A stretch of 64,000 nucleotides of DNA from Tetracentron sinense (GCA_015143295.1 JABCRI010000941.1:39483-103482); one strand, 5' to 3'. Shown: positions 44,500 through 56,124, counted from the first letter of the stretch. Made by a program: numbers and translations. Notes: generated by a model not told the origin, from the letters alone.

Positions 44500-46370
44500 A
44501 GCTTCTACCTGCTGAAACAAGGAATCATCGACGCTTCTACAAATATTATCTTCAGTTTTTAGACTATTTCAGTTCTCATTCATGCCTCTCACTAGTTTCT
44601 CTCAGCATCCTTGATATTAGGTTAAACTAGAGAGTTTCTCAAGGAGTTTCTAGAAATGTGTTTACTTGACAGTCTTTTTGTGTTTCAATTTCTAAAGTTC
44701 ACAGACCTTGCATGAAATGGAAATCTACAGTTTTAATCATATATTGGTGTACCAGGATGTCCACAAAGTTGTGGACCCATCATTCAGTGATCTTATCTGC
44801 AGGATCAATGCCACCACTCAACCCGGTTGAATGAATAAAACCAGTTTGAATAATTGTATTCATCTGATCTATCGCATTCTTTTGAACATCCACAAAAGGT
44901 AGGACATGTTATCAGCCAGGGGCCAACAATGGTGGGCAAGAATTCTATGAATTTCTGTTGCATCCATGCCGATCTTAAATTATCCCATAAATGAATCTAA
45001 TTAGTGACTGTAAACTAAGAGGAAACCACACTTTTGCATTTAATAATGAAAACCTTTCAGTATATGAATCAACCTTACTAAAATGTTATAGTAAGAAGAA
45101 GCCCACATTTTGTGTTCAATGAAAACCGTATACAGGTGGAATAGCAGAACAGTAACATCTCTTTCTACAGTATGAACCCAACAATACCTGATAAGTTACA
45201 CTACCATGCCAAAATATATGTAAAATTTTATAATTAAAGAGATATAGGATCAAGCCCCTCGATGAACTGGAAGATGCATTTTTGTTATTGCAGGAACAGA
45301 CCTTGAAGCCCCCGGTTCAGTCACAGCTTAACTACCTGAACTGAAGTGAACTCTGTTAAAGAAATCTTCAAATGGTTTGGCAATGCGACTGTATCTCCTT
45401 AAATTCCTAGTTTCAATCTCCACAGCGGAGGGAGGGATGGCAGTCACAATCTCTTGTAATGGGTTTACTTTAAACTGAAATTTCGATAAGAAGCACCAAT
45501 TGAATTGTTCTTTCTAAATGTCTACATGATTGGATCCACTTAAAACATTAGACCTACAAGGTAAATAATAAATAGCTATCTTACATTTCCAAAAAAAAAA
45601 AAAAAATTATAAATAGCTCGTGCGAAACAATACACATTTATGCATTTCACTCTTATCTACCTTTGGATAACTTAACCAATCAAATGTTCTCAATGAAAAA
45701 CAAGAGAAACAAGCACATTTGCATATGGGTAAGAATTGTGCAGAATTTGAGTCTTAGAATAGTTAGTGATTCTAAAGAGTTTCTCCAATGAAGTAACAAG
45801 CACATATGACTCAACTCAACTCTCAGTAATATGCAGATGATCAGCATAATAATACACATTAAAAGACCAAGATATACTGGTGTTTCTTGATGATGATCGT
45901 AGACAAAAACTTAAAGAGTAGATCAAACAGTGAATAGAATAAATGGGGGAAAAGTAATGAGCGAGAGAGAGAGAATAAACTCATCAAACACCCATAAAAG
46001 TTCTAAAACAAGCATATCAAAATGTAATCACTAATGAATTTGAAAAGAAAAGCAATGCCCAAGCCATTGTTATTGGAAAAAACAATAGCAACAAAGGAAG
46101 TTCATATATGGAGATGGCGGAAGGACTCACCTTCATGTCTCAATCTGCAAATTGAAAAATAATTTCCAAACCCTTCAAAGTTCAAACGTTCTGTAATTGG
46201 GGGACCCATTCCCTACTCGAGTTTATCAATTTTTAGGGTTTTTCAAGGCAGGGAGAAATGCAGCTATACACTGTTCTTCGATGATTACAGAGCATTAAAC
46301 CTGTAGCCGTACGGGCGTGTGTGTTTTTCGGGTGGACGGGTAGAATTAGAGTATTGTGCGTTATTTAACC
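44500..46370. other. 3' UTR of Ca2+-ATPase and intergenic sequence
   Basis: The first few hundred bases are plausible 3' UTR (T-rich, with AATAAAA-like words near 44830). Beyond that I find no gene. 45584-45606 is an A-rich run. 46080-46330 has exon-like composition but no supported reading frame. Confidence 0.45.
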
Positions 46371-46861
46371 CGAGGGTGTAACCCAGGGTCACTTGGAGAA
46401 ACCGTAAACCCAGAGGTCTCGATTTCGAATCCTAACTCCCTCACTAACGATTGCATGGGGTGGAGTATTTCCCTACGTAGCCGTGGGATTAATATGAGCT
46501 TACAAGGCTCAGGATATGCACGGTTATAAAAATAAAAAAAAATTATTGTTATTTTTTGCTATTCTAAAAAAAACTAGCCTAGCACTTCTTTGTTTTTTAT
46601 ATACAAGTGTCAAATCATCTCTTTTTTTCTTCTTCGTTTCTTCATAGGGTAATGCTGGTAGTAGGTGCAATTTTCAAATATGTAAGGTGAAGGCAAAAAG
46701 TGTCAAACCATCTCCCTATTACAGGATAACAATACCATGTATTGCACTCACTCTACACCTAAAGTATTTTGTTTTCACTTACAAGCACTCCTCGTTTTTT
46801 TAACATAAAAAATTCTTAACTAGCACATTTCCACTGTGTAATTAAATGTTGGTCCTCATTG

Positions 46862-47083
46862 GTCCCCCTCTCCTCTTTTTAACATTCATTATCTATGGTT
46901 AAGATTCACTCACCCTAGGTTCATTCATTTAACTTTAATTTTTGTAAAGAACAAATACTAACTTTAAGTTGTTAAACTCAACCACAATTAAATGAGATAA
47001 AATAGGAATGCATTTGATTTTGTAGTCAAATGCCTGGTGGGCTACTTTTTTTTTTTATCTAAAAGTTGTATATATCACACCGT

Positions 47084-47115
<32 letters not shown>

Positions 47116-47275
47116 CGGCAGCTTTAACTGCTCTTGAAGCTTTTACTCTTGGTTAAAAATCTTTTTTGTTTTTTTTTTCAAAACCCAAGGGTAGATACTT
47201 GAACCCTAAAAATTAGTGAATCTTAATCACAGTTAAAATGAGTTAACAGGGGGACACATGGCAAAAAAAAAGGCT
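46862..47275. repeat. Degenerate palindromic element with poly-C
   Basis: The left part ATGGTTAAGATTCACTCACC and the right part AGTGAATCTTAATCACAGTT are inverted matches of the module found in elements A-D. A 30-nt C run (47085-47114) interrupts it. Non-coding. Confidence 0.5.
47085..47114. repeat. 30-nt poly-C tract
   Basis: Thirty consecutive C residues followed by GCGGC. The longest of five runs of at least 15 C between 47 and 52.4 kb; two shorter ones are at 48126-48140 and 48943-48957. Confidence 0.95.
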
Positions 47276-47327
47276 TGAGTTGCCTCCCTTCACTCCATGG
47301 GCGAAGAGGTGACTATTTTTTTTAGAT

Positions 47328-47482
47328 ACAAGATCTTCTCTCATTTGTGCTGGCAAGGAGACCGCCAAGGTTGTGCACACCTACCAAGGTATAAGTTTAC
47401 GCAATAAGTGTGCACAAGCTTATGCTGCGCCTTCTCATTGGGTACTAGCAGTCTCCTCACCAGCACGAACTAGACAAGATCC
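47328..47482. mobile_element. Small MITE with ~35-bp inverted ends
   Basis: The left end ACAAGATCTTCTCTCATTTG, TGCTGGCAAGGAGAC is mirrored at the right (reverse complement GGATCTTGTCTAGTTCGTGC, TGGTGAGGAGACTGC). About 155 bp, non-coding. No clear target duplication. Confidence 0.55.
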
Positions 47483-47965
47483 CAAGTCTTTTCTGTATTA
47501 ATATTATTAGAAGGCTACAACTGGCATGCTATTAGGCCACATCAATTTGTGCAGGTTAGATATGGCTACGGACCAACCCTATGTTATAAACACAGTCATA
47601 TGGTATTTCTTAGTCTCAGCCCAATCCAAAGTTTGAAAAGTCGAATACAACTCAGCCAGGTTTAGGTTTAGCCCAACCCAAGTTGAGTCAAGATCCATGG
47701 TTCTTAAACTCCAATGGCATATTGGTAGGGTTTGGCCTCTCTTATTAGAGAGGTCTTTGGCTGCTAATCTCTAATTGATGCTACTAACCGTATGTAAATG
47801 ACATCACCAGCACACTAAAAAAAAAAAAAAAATAGGCGGAAGATGAGTTAATTTGCTGCCAAGTTTATACCAATCGGGATTATAGGATCAACTAGTGGGA
47901 AGCCAATTTTCTCAACTAAGGATTATCACAAATAGTTGCAATATATTAAAAAGTAATTGTATACA
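47483..47965. other. Intergenic with SINE-like fragment
   Basis: 47700-47836 reads like an old SINE: CCAATGGCATATTGGTAGGG, then an A-run at 47817-47832. It resembles 25460-25510. No gene. Confidence 0.4.
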
Positions 47966-48510
47966 GGGGCGGAACTAGTATGAACTAGTGTGAAGCCACT
48001 TCCCCCCCCCCCCCCCCCCCCCCCCCCAAAATTTTTTTTTTTGAAAACCCTTCTTGTTTTGGTATTAGCTAGTGGGCCGCTCAACAAACTTTAATGTTTT
48101 TTAGTATGCTTTGCCCTCCCAATTTCCCCCCCCCCCCCCCGTCCTTAGGTTGCCACATGTCCCTATTGACATCCCTTACACCTTTAATTATGGTTAAAAT
48201 TCACCCACTCTTAGGGTTCACCTAATTATCCTTGGTTTTAGAACAAAATTTAACCTTAGGAGTTAGTGAATTTTAACTAGGGTTTGAATTTTTTTTGATA
48301 TTTAAAAAAAAAAAACCAAGGATAGGTGGGGTAAATCTTAACCACAGTTAAGGGATATCAATAGGGACATGTGGCGACATCAATTATATTATCAAGAAGA
48401 AAAATTCTCAAAATAAAAAAAATCACCCCAAAACCTTTTTTCTCGAGGGCTACGCACCCGAACCCCCAACTTCCATACCCTCAAATCCATTAATTTTTTT
48501 TTTTGTTTTT
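47966..48510. repeat. Composite repeat containing palindromic module D
   Basis: It begins CAGGGGCGGAACTAGTATG and carries the same blocks in the same order as 40100-40680, including two poly-C runs (48002-48027, 48126-48140), the palindrome (CACATGTCCCTATTGACA ... AGGGACATGTGGCGACATC) and GAGGGCTACGCACCCGAACC. A diverged second copy of one non-autonomous element family. Confidence 0.6.
48002..48027. repeat. 26-nt poly-C tract
   Basis: Twenty-six consecutive C residues near the left edge of the composite repeat. Confidence 0.95.
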
Positions 48511-48832
48511 TTAAAAATCTAAAATCTAAGGTTAAATGGATGAACCAGTAAGTGAATCTTAATCACAGTTAATGAGTATTAAAAAGTGGGTTGAAAAAAT
48601 CTAGCATTTCGTTACATAGTGAAAATGCGCGGTAAGTTAACCCTTTTTTGGAATGTAACATTAACAATTTTTATGACCACGATGGACTCACTACTCAAAA
48701 AACATTTATTGGGACTACGCCCTCAAACCCCTACACCCCATAGCCAATCCCATTAATTTTCTGCGAAAACAAGCATTGTTGCAGTCTCATCAATTTTCTG
48801 TTGTTTTGAAGTGAGGAAGAAGACATAAGATT

Positions 48833-49105
48833 AGGGGCGGAGCCACATGGGGCCAGGAGGGCTTCAGCCCCCTGAAATTATGAATTTTTAAAAGGATTAA
48901 TAAAATGGGAGATGGGGAGCCGAAGGGAGAACGGGGCTCTAACCCCCCCCCCCCCCCTAAACTTTTGAGAAAAAATATATTCTTTAATTAAACAGACACA
49001 AGCGGAGGCGATAACCCATGAACTTGGCCCTCAATTTTTTTCCTGGGGGCATACCCTCATTGTTAGCCCCCTGCAAGAGAATCTTGGCTCCATCATTGCA
49101 TAAGA
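48833..49105. repeat. Non-autonomous element with GGGGCGGAGCCA terminus
   Basis: Starts TTAGGGGCGGAGCCACATGG and ends near TCTTGGCTCCATCATTGC, whose reverse complement (GATGGAGCCAAGA) partly matches. A 15-nt C run is internal (48943-48957). Non-coding, a likely MITE-class remnant. Confidence 0.45.
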
Positions 49106-49443
49106 TAGAACCATATAATAAGGAGTTGAGGCCCTCCAAAATAAATAGGAAACGTTTAAAAAATGAATCAACAACTCTTTAAAAAAAAAAAGGAAAGTTT
49201 TAATCTTGCTAATTAAAGGTTGTTTAAAATCGGTAAGAATAAATATCAAAGATAATTATTGCAAGTTTTGTTTTAAACCAGTAAAAACACAACAATTTAT
49301 ACCATCTGGGATTACAGGATCAACTAGTGGGAGTCAATTTACTAAACTAATTATTATCACAAATAATTGTAATATATTAAAAAAATAATTGTATATCACA
49401 TGTCAAATACAACGTGTTACAATTAGAACAATATTTCTCTTTA

Positions 49444-50571
49444 TCTCTACTATTATAATGAGTATAAGACCCTTACAAAGGTTGATTTAATTGTCATTAT
49501 CGACAAAATTACCCTTACATTTATTTTATCTACTATTATTATAATAAGACTGGCAACATTACCTAGGGCTGCACAAAGCCAAATCGGCCCGTTGGTGCAG
49601 CTCGGCTTGGCCCGGCCCGAGATCGGCCCGAATTTTAGGTTCGAACGGGCCAAGCCAAACCTAAAAAAAGTTTGGAACCTCAATCAAGCCGAGCTCGGGC
49701 CAACCCCTGTGCGGCTCAACCCGACTCGAAGCTCCGCTCAATTGAGGCTCGGTTTGGCTCGAATATTTTTTAAAAAAATTATATATATATATATATAAAT
49801 AATATAAAATATTATTTTTTTAAAAAAAGTATTCAAGTAGAGCTCGAGCCAAGCCTAGCCGGGCTCGAGCTTGAATCAATTCGGGCCAAGCCGAGCTTCG
49901 GGCCAAGCTTTTGAATTTGGGTCGAGCTTCAGGCCACACTTTCAAGCTTCATTTCGAGCCGAGCCGAACTTCGGGCCTAGATCAAATCCTTTCGAGCTGA
50001 GCTTCGGGCCTAGATCAAATCCTTTCAAGCCGAGCTGGACTTGGCCAAGCTCGAAAAAGCCCAGCCCGAATACAACCCTAACATTACCCTTAAATTTATC
50101 TTCTCTATTTTATCTACTATTATTATAAGAATGACAAAATTACTCTTACACTTGCATCTTCCGTATCTCTACTATTATTTATAATCATTAATAAAAAAAA
50201 TTACCTTTACACTTACATCTTCTTTACACTTATATCTTCACTAGATTCTCTAATATTATAATGAGAAAGATAAAATTACTCTTCCACTTATAATGAAAAT
50301 GAGCAATAGTCCCCGCCTCGACTGGGACCATTCCTCCTCACCCTCATAAAACCCATTTGAACTATGGCTAATAAGTTTTAAACCTTGTGGTTTTTTTTCT
50401 TCTAAAAACCATCGTTAGATACTTTAACCAAAGGATTGGTTAATCTTAACCACAATAAAAGGGAGTAAAAAAAATGGCACATGATAAGAAAAAGGGGATG
50501 ATATGGTAAATTATCTTCTCAAGCTGACCCTTCCTTTTCCTTTTACATGCATCACACTTGCGACCCACTAG
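49444..50571 (+). mobile_element. Helitron-like element
   Basis: The 5' end TCTCTACTATTATAATG is preceded by A; the 3' end GCATCACACTTGCGACCCACTAG (degenerate GC-rich hairpin, then CTAG) is followed by T. This fits Helitron insertion between A and T without target duplication. Internal ACTATTATTATAA-type repeats recur (about 49531, 50106, 50170, 50255). No Rep/helicase gene, so non-autonomous. A hAT-like element is nested inside. Confidence 0.55.
49564..50080. mobile_element. hAT-like non-autonomous element (TSD ACATTACC)
   Basis: 517 bp. Ends TAGGGCTGCACAAAGCC and (reverse complement) TAGGGTTGTATTCGGGC are flanked by the exact 8-bp duplication ACATTACC (49556-49563 and 50081-50088), the hAT size class. 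The interior is rich in GGCCCGA/CGAGCTCGGGC words in both orientations, with a central TA run. Reading frames inside reflect this low complexity. Confidence 0.78.
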
Positions 50572-50729
50572 TATATAATAATTTTTATTTGAAAAAGGCA
50601 ATCAAACATTCATGAAAATTTTACAATCCACAAAAGGAGTATGGATCAAACATTATACATTGCTATGTAATATTTTAAATTAAGTGATTGTAAAAATAAA
50701 AATTATAAATTATAAAACATAAAGGTGCC

Positions 50730-50985
50730 TCTATTAGATAATATATTATTGTAATATAGTGAATGAGATACACTGTATCATTATCAGTATATCTCTTCAC
50801 AATTAGATAATATCAATTAAATTTGAATTTAGGATTTGATCAGATATTATTAGATTAAGATTATCTTTTAGAGATCTTACTATATTAGGAGTCTTGGAAT
50901 ATTATTTAAACCCTCTTAGGATTCTTGTAAATCATCTAAAATTATTATCAATGAATCGATTTCTCTTTGTAGTATCAGAATAGAC
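50730..50985 (+). mobile_element. Copia LTR end with primer-binding site (remnant)
   Basis: AATCATCTAAAATTATTATC, AATGAATCGATTTCTCTTTG followed by TAGTATCAGAATAGACGA resembles a copia LTR 3' end and initiator-tRNA-Met-type binding site (TGGTATCAGAGC). The left LTR boundary is uncertain and no internal coding sequence follows. 50986-51630 is A/T-rich without a gene. Confidence 0.4.
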
Positions 50986-51639
50986 GATCTGCCTGTATTG
51001 ATTTTTTTTTTTTTTTTAGAATTATAACCATACATTAAAAGCACCAGAGAACAACATACTATTCGTATTAACAGAGAAACCTACAAGGGGCAAACCCAAA
51101 TAGTTAAGACTTAAGACTAAGTGAAACTACGATTATCCAAAAAAAAAAAGAAAGACCAAGTGAAACTTGCAAAGTTTTTCAATTTTTTTTTTGTTAGAAA
51201 ACGTGCGAAGGTTGACTTTAGAAATTTGAAAGCGTTATAAAAATTTTAAATTTTTTTTAAAAAAAAAAAGCCTAGCTACACTTTTTTTTCAATTTGAAGA
51301 GTGAGTCTTTAAAAAACGTAAGCGATGCTACTTTATCCCAAAAAAAAATTTCCACAAGATGAACTCAGTTACCACTTACCACATGCGTAACAGCTTTGTA
51401 GTAATCAGCAGCAAAAGAATCACTTCAAAATTAATCGATTTAGGAATCTCTTTCCTTATCAAAAATCATTTAAGAAGGATTCTGGATTTGAAGAATACCA
51501 AAGAAACGCACTGGTCTACACACGAAAAATCTACGATAAACGTAGGCCCTTTCCGTAAGTGTATAAGTGATGAATAATTAAACCAACTCTAATGGTGCCT
51601 TACCACGGCCACTCATGTCTAGTCAAATAACTTGGGCAT

Positions 51640-52262
51640 TGTGGAATTGGCTGAATAAACTAAAATTTGAACATGGGTTTGCCTTATTATCAAATTTGTT
51701 CGTCCATATCCAGCATCGGTCCGGGAAGTGGAGGAGTCTCTGACCTTATACCACTTGAAAGTACCAAAACAAGAAGTTTTGGTGAAATGGACTCCCCTCC
51801 TTTAAGTTGGGTTAAAGTTAACACAGATGGTTGTTCAAAAGGCAATCCAGGTGCAGCTAGTGGCGGGGGCCTCGTTAGAGATGTGACAGGACGGTGGCTC
51901 GACGGATTTATGTATCACATAGGTATTTGCTTTGTGACAACAGCTGAGCTCTGAGCAGCGTTCCATGGTCTCACATTAGCATGGGAAAATTAAGGGCTAC
52001 AGGTTGGTCATCTTGGAATTGGATTCGTTGGTTGTTTTATCGCTCTTTAAGAAATCCCTCTTGACTACCAACTCTAATGGTGCCCTCATCAAAACTTGCC
52101 AAAATCTTTTATTTCGGCCCTGAGAATGTAGATTGTTTCATACTTTCGAAAAAAAAAAAAGAAACTTTGCAGCTGAATGGCTGGCTAACAAAGGGCTTGG
52201 ATTCCCCTTTGGACTTTACTATTTTAGAGCAGCCCAGAGGGGCTGAAGGCTCTACTTAGAAA
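51640..52262 (+). pseudogene. LINE RNase H domain fragment
   Basis: LSWVKVNTDGCSKGNPGAAS, GGGLVRDVTGRWLDGF and TTAEL form the first half of a plant LINE RNase H domain (catalytic Asp in NTDG). After a stop the reading resumes in other frames (AAFHGLTLAW; FAAEWLANKGL) through its end. No RT precedes it, so it is a 5'-truncated LINE tail. It is followed by a TTTGTAG microsatellite (52298-52334). Confidence 0.75.
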
Positions 52263-52347
52263 TGGTGTAGTAGGAGTTGCGTTCCCAGGTTCTTTTCTTT
52301 GTAGTTTGTAGTTTGTAGTTTGTAGTTTGTAGTTGTGGGCTTTTGCT

Positions 52348-52371
52348 CCCCCCCCCCCCCCCCCCCCCCCC
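52348..52371. repeat. 24-nt poly-C tract
   Basis: Twenty-four consecutive C residues directly after the TTTGTAG microsatellite that ends the LINE fragment. Confidence 0.95.
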
Positions 52372-53044
52372 AACCCCCAACAACCGAAAAATAATAATTT
52401 AACCAAAAAGAGGGGCAAGGCTAATTGAATCCAACGGTATCTATATAGGGTCTATAGTCCTGTTATAGACCGCATATCTGCAAATCAGTTCCATTTACAA
52501 ACATGTCCATAGTCCAGACTCCTGCATTTCATCATCTTAATTGCAAGGCTTTCACTGGATACATGTACTGAGGACTCTCAAGTTTCTTACTTTTCTGCTT
52601 AACTGCAGGGCTTCCCTCTGGTGTTCACATTCAATTATCACAAAGAAAGAGGGGAAAAAGAAAAGAAAAAAAAAAGCAGCAGAAAACAGAGAAGATGTGG
52701 AATGAAGACAAAGAGAGGAAACAGAGAGTTTTTTGTCCTTACCGGAGTCATTGGATAAGTGGATCTTTGCGAGTGTAATAAATCTTAAATCTCAAAAATA
52801 AAGGAAGAGAGAAGATGGTTGTAGAGCTTGTTCGCCATTTCCTTCAAAGGAGACCCAGAACCAGACGTAGTTTTGCATTTGAATCACTTGAATTATGGGT
52901 GAAGGAGATAAAGAAGAGGAGGCACCCGTCTCGTTTTATCAACAAAATTCAGAAATATCTCAAAAGAGGCGGTGGGGTGTCGGTGGGGCGGTGCAACACT
53001 GGATCGGACTTGGAATATATTTGAAAGCGTCTTTGAAAAAGTTT
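52372..53044. other. Intergenic, no gene assigned
   Basis: A 69-codon frame at 52815-53024 (basic; RRPRTRRSFAFESLELWV, KEIKKRRHPSRFINKIQKY) follows a purine-rich stretch. I do not recognise it, and it lacks family motifs. It could be a leftover first exon, but support is weak. Confidence 0.35.
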
Positions 53045-53215
53045 TAGTTTTAACTTGAGACCAAATCCTCTACGGTGATAATCGGATTTGGCAAATCCAG
53101 TTATCACCTGAGGTCGCCATGTGACTCTTTTTTTGACACCCCTTAATTTTGTTTAAGATTCACTCACCTCTAGGATTCACCCACCCATCCTGGTTCTTAG
53201 AAAAAAATATTGGAA
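53045..53215. repeat. Half of palindromic element E
   Basis: GATAATCGGATTTGGCAAAT, GAGGTCGCCATGTGACTC and TAAGATTCACTCACCTCTAGG match the left arm of elements A-D. The right arm is missing, so it is truncated. Confidence 0.5.
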
Positions 53216-53885
53216 AAACTACCTAAATGACCCTATGGTTTTTCCCGAGTACGTAAGTGGTCTTTCACAATTCAACTTTACTTTTTTAACCCCTTACATG
53301 AGAAAACAGCCACATGTGTGAAAATTATTATTTTTTAGACTCATATGCCCCTAAATATTAGGTTAAAGTAAAAAGTGAGATTCCCAAATCATAATCAAGA
53401 ACGGACGTGCTTTCAGTGCAGGTAAAGCTTTCTTTCTACTTTTTTTATCTTTTGATTCATGGCTGTATTACTTTTGTTTTGCTGTTTTTCTCCTAGAGCT
53501 AATTAGTTCTACCCCGTTAAAACAAGTAACAACTCTTCATAGTCTGATTCTGTCCGTTGAAAGTTTCAGATTGAATCTGTACTAAAATCATGAGACGGTC
53601 TTAGAGCATGTTCTTGAAAGCTTTACAAATTTTTCATGATATTTTATTGCTTGTTTTAGGAGTATGTCTAAAACCCATGGGAAGATCTTAGGTCCTTGAT
53701 TCTTGGCTTCTTTTATTCTTCAGCTTGGTATGCCTTCTGTAATTTTGGGACTCAAGGTCCTATTCGGCCTATTGTTTTCTCGATTTCTAATAACTTTTTT
53801 TTAAATGGTTTCTCAATTTCCTAATCAAAGAAAATATTAAATTTAATATTATTTGTTTTAATCTCCTCTCGTCCCAAAATCACAG

Positions 53886-55981
53886 GCATTGAAGTTGTTA
53901 GACAAGTTAGGGCTAGGTCAGAATTTGTGATTTTTGGGACTCAAGGTCACATTGACGATGATGAGAATGGTGACTTTCAAAGCTATGGACCAAACACATT
54001 CCCTGTTTCAATGCATGTTGATAATGATGATGAGAATGTTGATGTTGGGTATGATGGTAACGATTGCAATATTGACGAAGATGGTGGCGAGTGTAATGGT
54101 GATCATGATGGTGTTGCTCGTGATGATGTTGATGTTGATGTTGTGCCATCTACTCTCCCTGAGCGTTGAAGGAGTGACGATTCCTAATTCATGGAATGTA
54201 CCAGAGGAAGATACGTATGTCAATGCTGATATATCAGGATATCCAGATGTATTGCCAGATACAGATGAAGTTGCAGTTGGACAAATGTTTAAGGATAAGA
54301 ACCGACTGAAAAATGTGTTGTGCAGGTTTGCAATGCGTAAACAGTTTGAATTTAGGGTTCTGAAATCAAGTAAAATGAGGTACACAATAAAGTGCATAGT
54401 TGAGGATTGTGCTTGGAGGCTTCATGCATCAATGGTGAATGGGGCAGGGGTTTTCAAAATAAAGACTTATATTGAAAAACACAATTGTGCGTTGCCTTGT
54501 AATGGGAGAGATCACCGCCAATCAACCAGCATGCTAGTTAGTGAGATCATACAGCCTCGTATCGAAGGTCGTGTGGGGTACAGGCCGAAAGACATTATCC
54601 ATGATATGTGGCAAGATTATGGGGTTGAAATGAGTTATAAGAAAGCGTGGTTAGGTAAGGAGATTGCAATAAAAAGGATAAGAGGGTCGTATGAAGACTC
54701 ATATGCTGAACTTCCAGCTTATTTCCATGAGCTGAAAAGGACAAACCATGGGACAGTGACTGCTATTAGTTTGTATCCAAGAACGAATGCATTCGAGAGA
54801 TGTTTTGTGGCTCTCGGACAATGCATCAGAAGTTTGCAACATACCTTGCGGAGAGTAATAGGAGTTGATGGGACTCATTTGAAGGGAAAATACAAGGGAA
54901 TATTATTTGTGGCTACGGCCTTGGATGGAAACAATCATGTATTTCCAGTTGCATTTGGGATAGGAGAATCAAAGAACAATGATAGTTGGAATTGGTTTCT
55001 AAACAACTTAAAAATTGCAATTGGATATTTGGATGAGCTTGTTATTATCTCAGATCGGCATCCATCATTGATAAGGAAGTTCCATTTGTATTCCCCAATG
55101 CAGTACATGCCTACTGCGCATACCATATAAGTCAAAACATGCATGCTGAATACAAGGACGAATCCTTAAAGAAGTACTTTTGGCCATCTGTAAAGGCATC
55201 CAGACAAGGTCAATTTGAATTCTTCATTGGTCTACTTTCACAAGCTAACCATGATGCGTATTTATGGCTTAGCGATATAGCTAAGGAACGATGGGCAACT
55301 GCGTTCTTCCCGGGTATGAGGTATAACATTGTCACTACTAACATATCCGAGAGCATAAATAGTTTGTTGAAAGAAGCAAGAGAATGCCCAGTTACCAACC
55401 TCGTGGAAAAAATACGCTTGAAAATTCAGGAGATGTTCTATAGACGAAGAAAAGAGGTGGATACGTTTACTTCCCCGCTGACAAAATGGGCTGATGATAA
55501 ACTTAAGAAGCAATTGCCAAAGGCACATAATACACGGTGCCATGAGATCAGTAGAAATGAGTATTATGTACAGACACAGTTCAATGACACAGTTAGATTA
55601 CAAGAGAGGTCATGTACTTGTAGGAAGTTCGATATAATGGGGTTGCCTTATTTGCATGGACTTGCAGCGTGTGCTAAATTTCGTATCAATGCTTATGAGC
55701 TTTGTTCAACTTATTATACAGCTGAGACTTATCGGCATACATATCAAGAATCAATATATCCAACGCACGACAAGAGCCAATGGGAGACACCAGATGAGTT
55801 GAGAGAGATGTGTAAGAAAATCAAGCCTCCCAAACAAAGGATGCCCACCGGAAGACCAAAGAAGACAAGGATTCTTTCACAAGGTGAGGTGCAACAAACA
55901 GTAAAATGTGGACGATGTAAACGAACGGGACATAATCGACAAAGATGTAGATTCCCTATCCAAGAGGAATGGTTTTGGTGA
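53886..55981 (+). pseudogene. MuDR-type MULE transposase, frameshifted
   Basis: An acidic segment (IDDDENGD ... NVDVGYDGNDCNIDEDGGE) precedes the MuDR core: MFKDKNRLKNVLCRFAMRKQ, YTIKCIVEDCAWRLHAS and the catalytic block VIGVDGTHLKGKYKG (Asp near 54867). Next come LVIISDRHPS (Asp near 55053), HAYCAYHISQN and SESINS (possible third acidic residue near 55349). A SWIM zinc finger (CTCRKFDIMGLPYLHGLAAC) and a CCHC knuckle (CGRCKRTGHNRQRC) end it. A one-base frameshift lies at about 55075-55095. A second frame change near 54165 may be an intron or indel. The reading opens after TCACAG at 53885, suggesting an upstream intron. The final 900 bases are otherwise clean, so decay is recent. Confidence 0.88.
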
Positions 55982-56124
55982 GAATGTTTGCAGTTTGCAG
56001 TTTGCCTATCCAAGTCTTGATCAGTGAAAATTTTAAACCTAATTTCCATCTATTAGTGAATTGTTGCAGTTTGCCTCTTAAATATATAATTGTTTTTTTT
56101 TTTTGGTTGGACTAATTTGTTAAC

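Noticed and set aside
46372..46545. Possible third SINE family (GATTTCGAATCC box B-like, A-rich tail)
   Set aside because: No convincing box A and no target duplication found.
52815..53024. 69-codon basic frame as a small gene
   Set aside because: No recognised motif, no clear promoter and neighbours are repeats; kept only as a remark.
53913..54149. Histidine-rich minus-strand frame
   Set aside because: It is the antisense of the Asp-rich (GAT-repeat) acidic segment of the MULE transposase.
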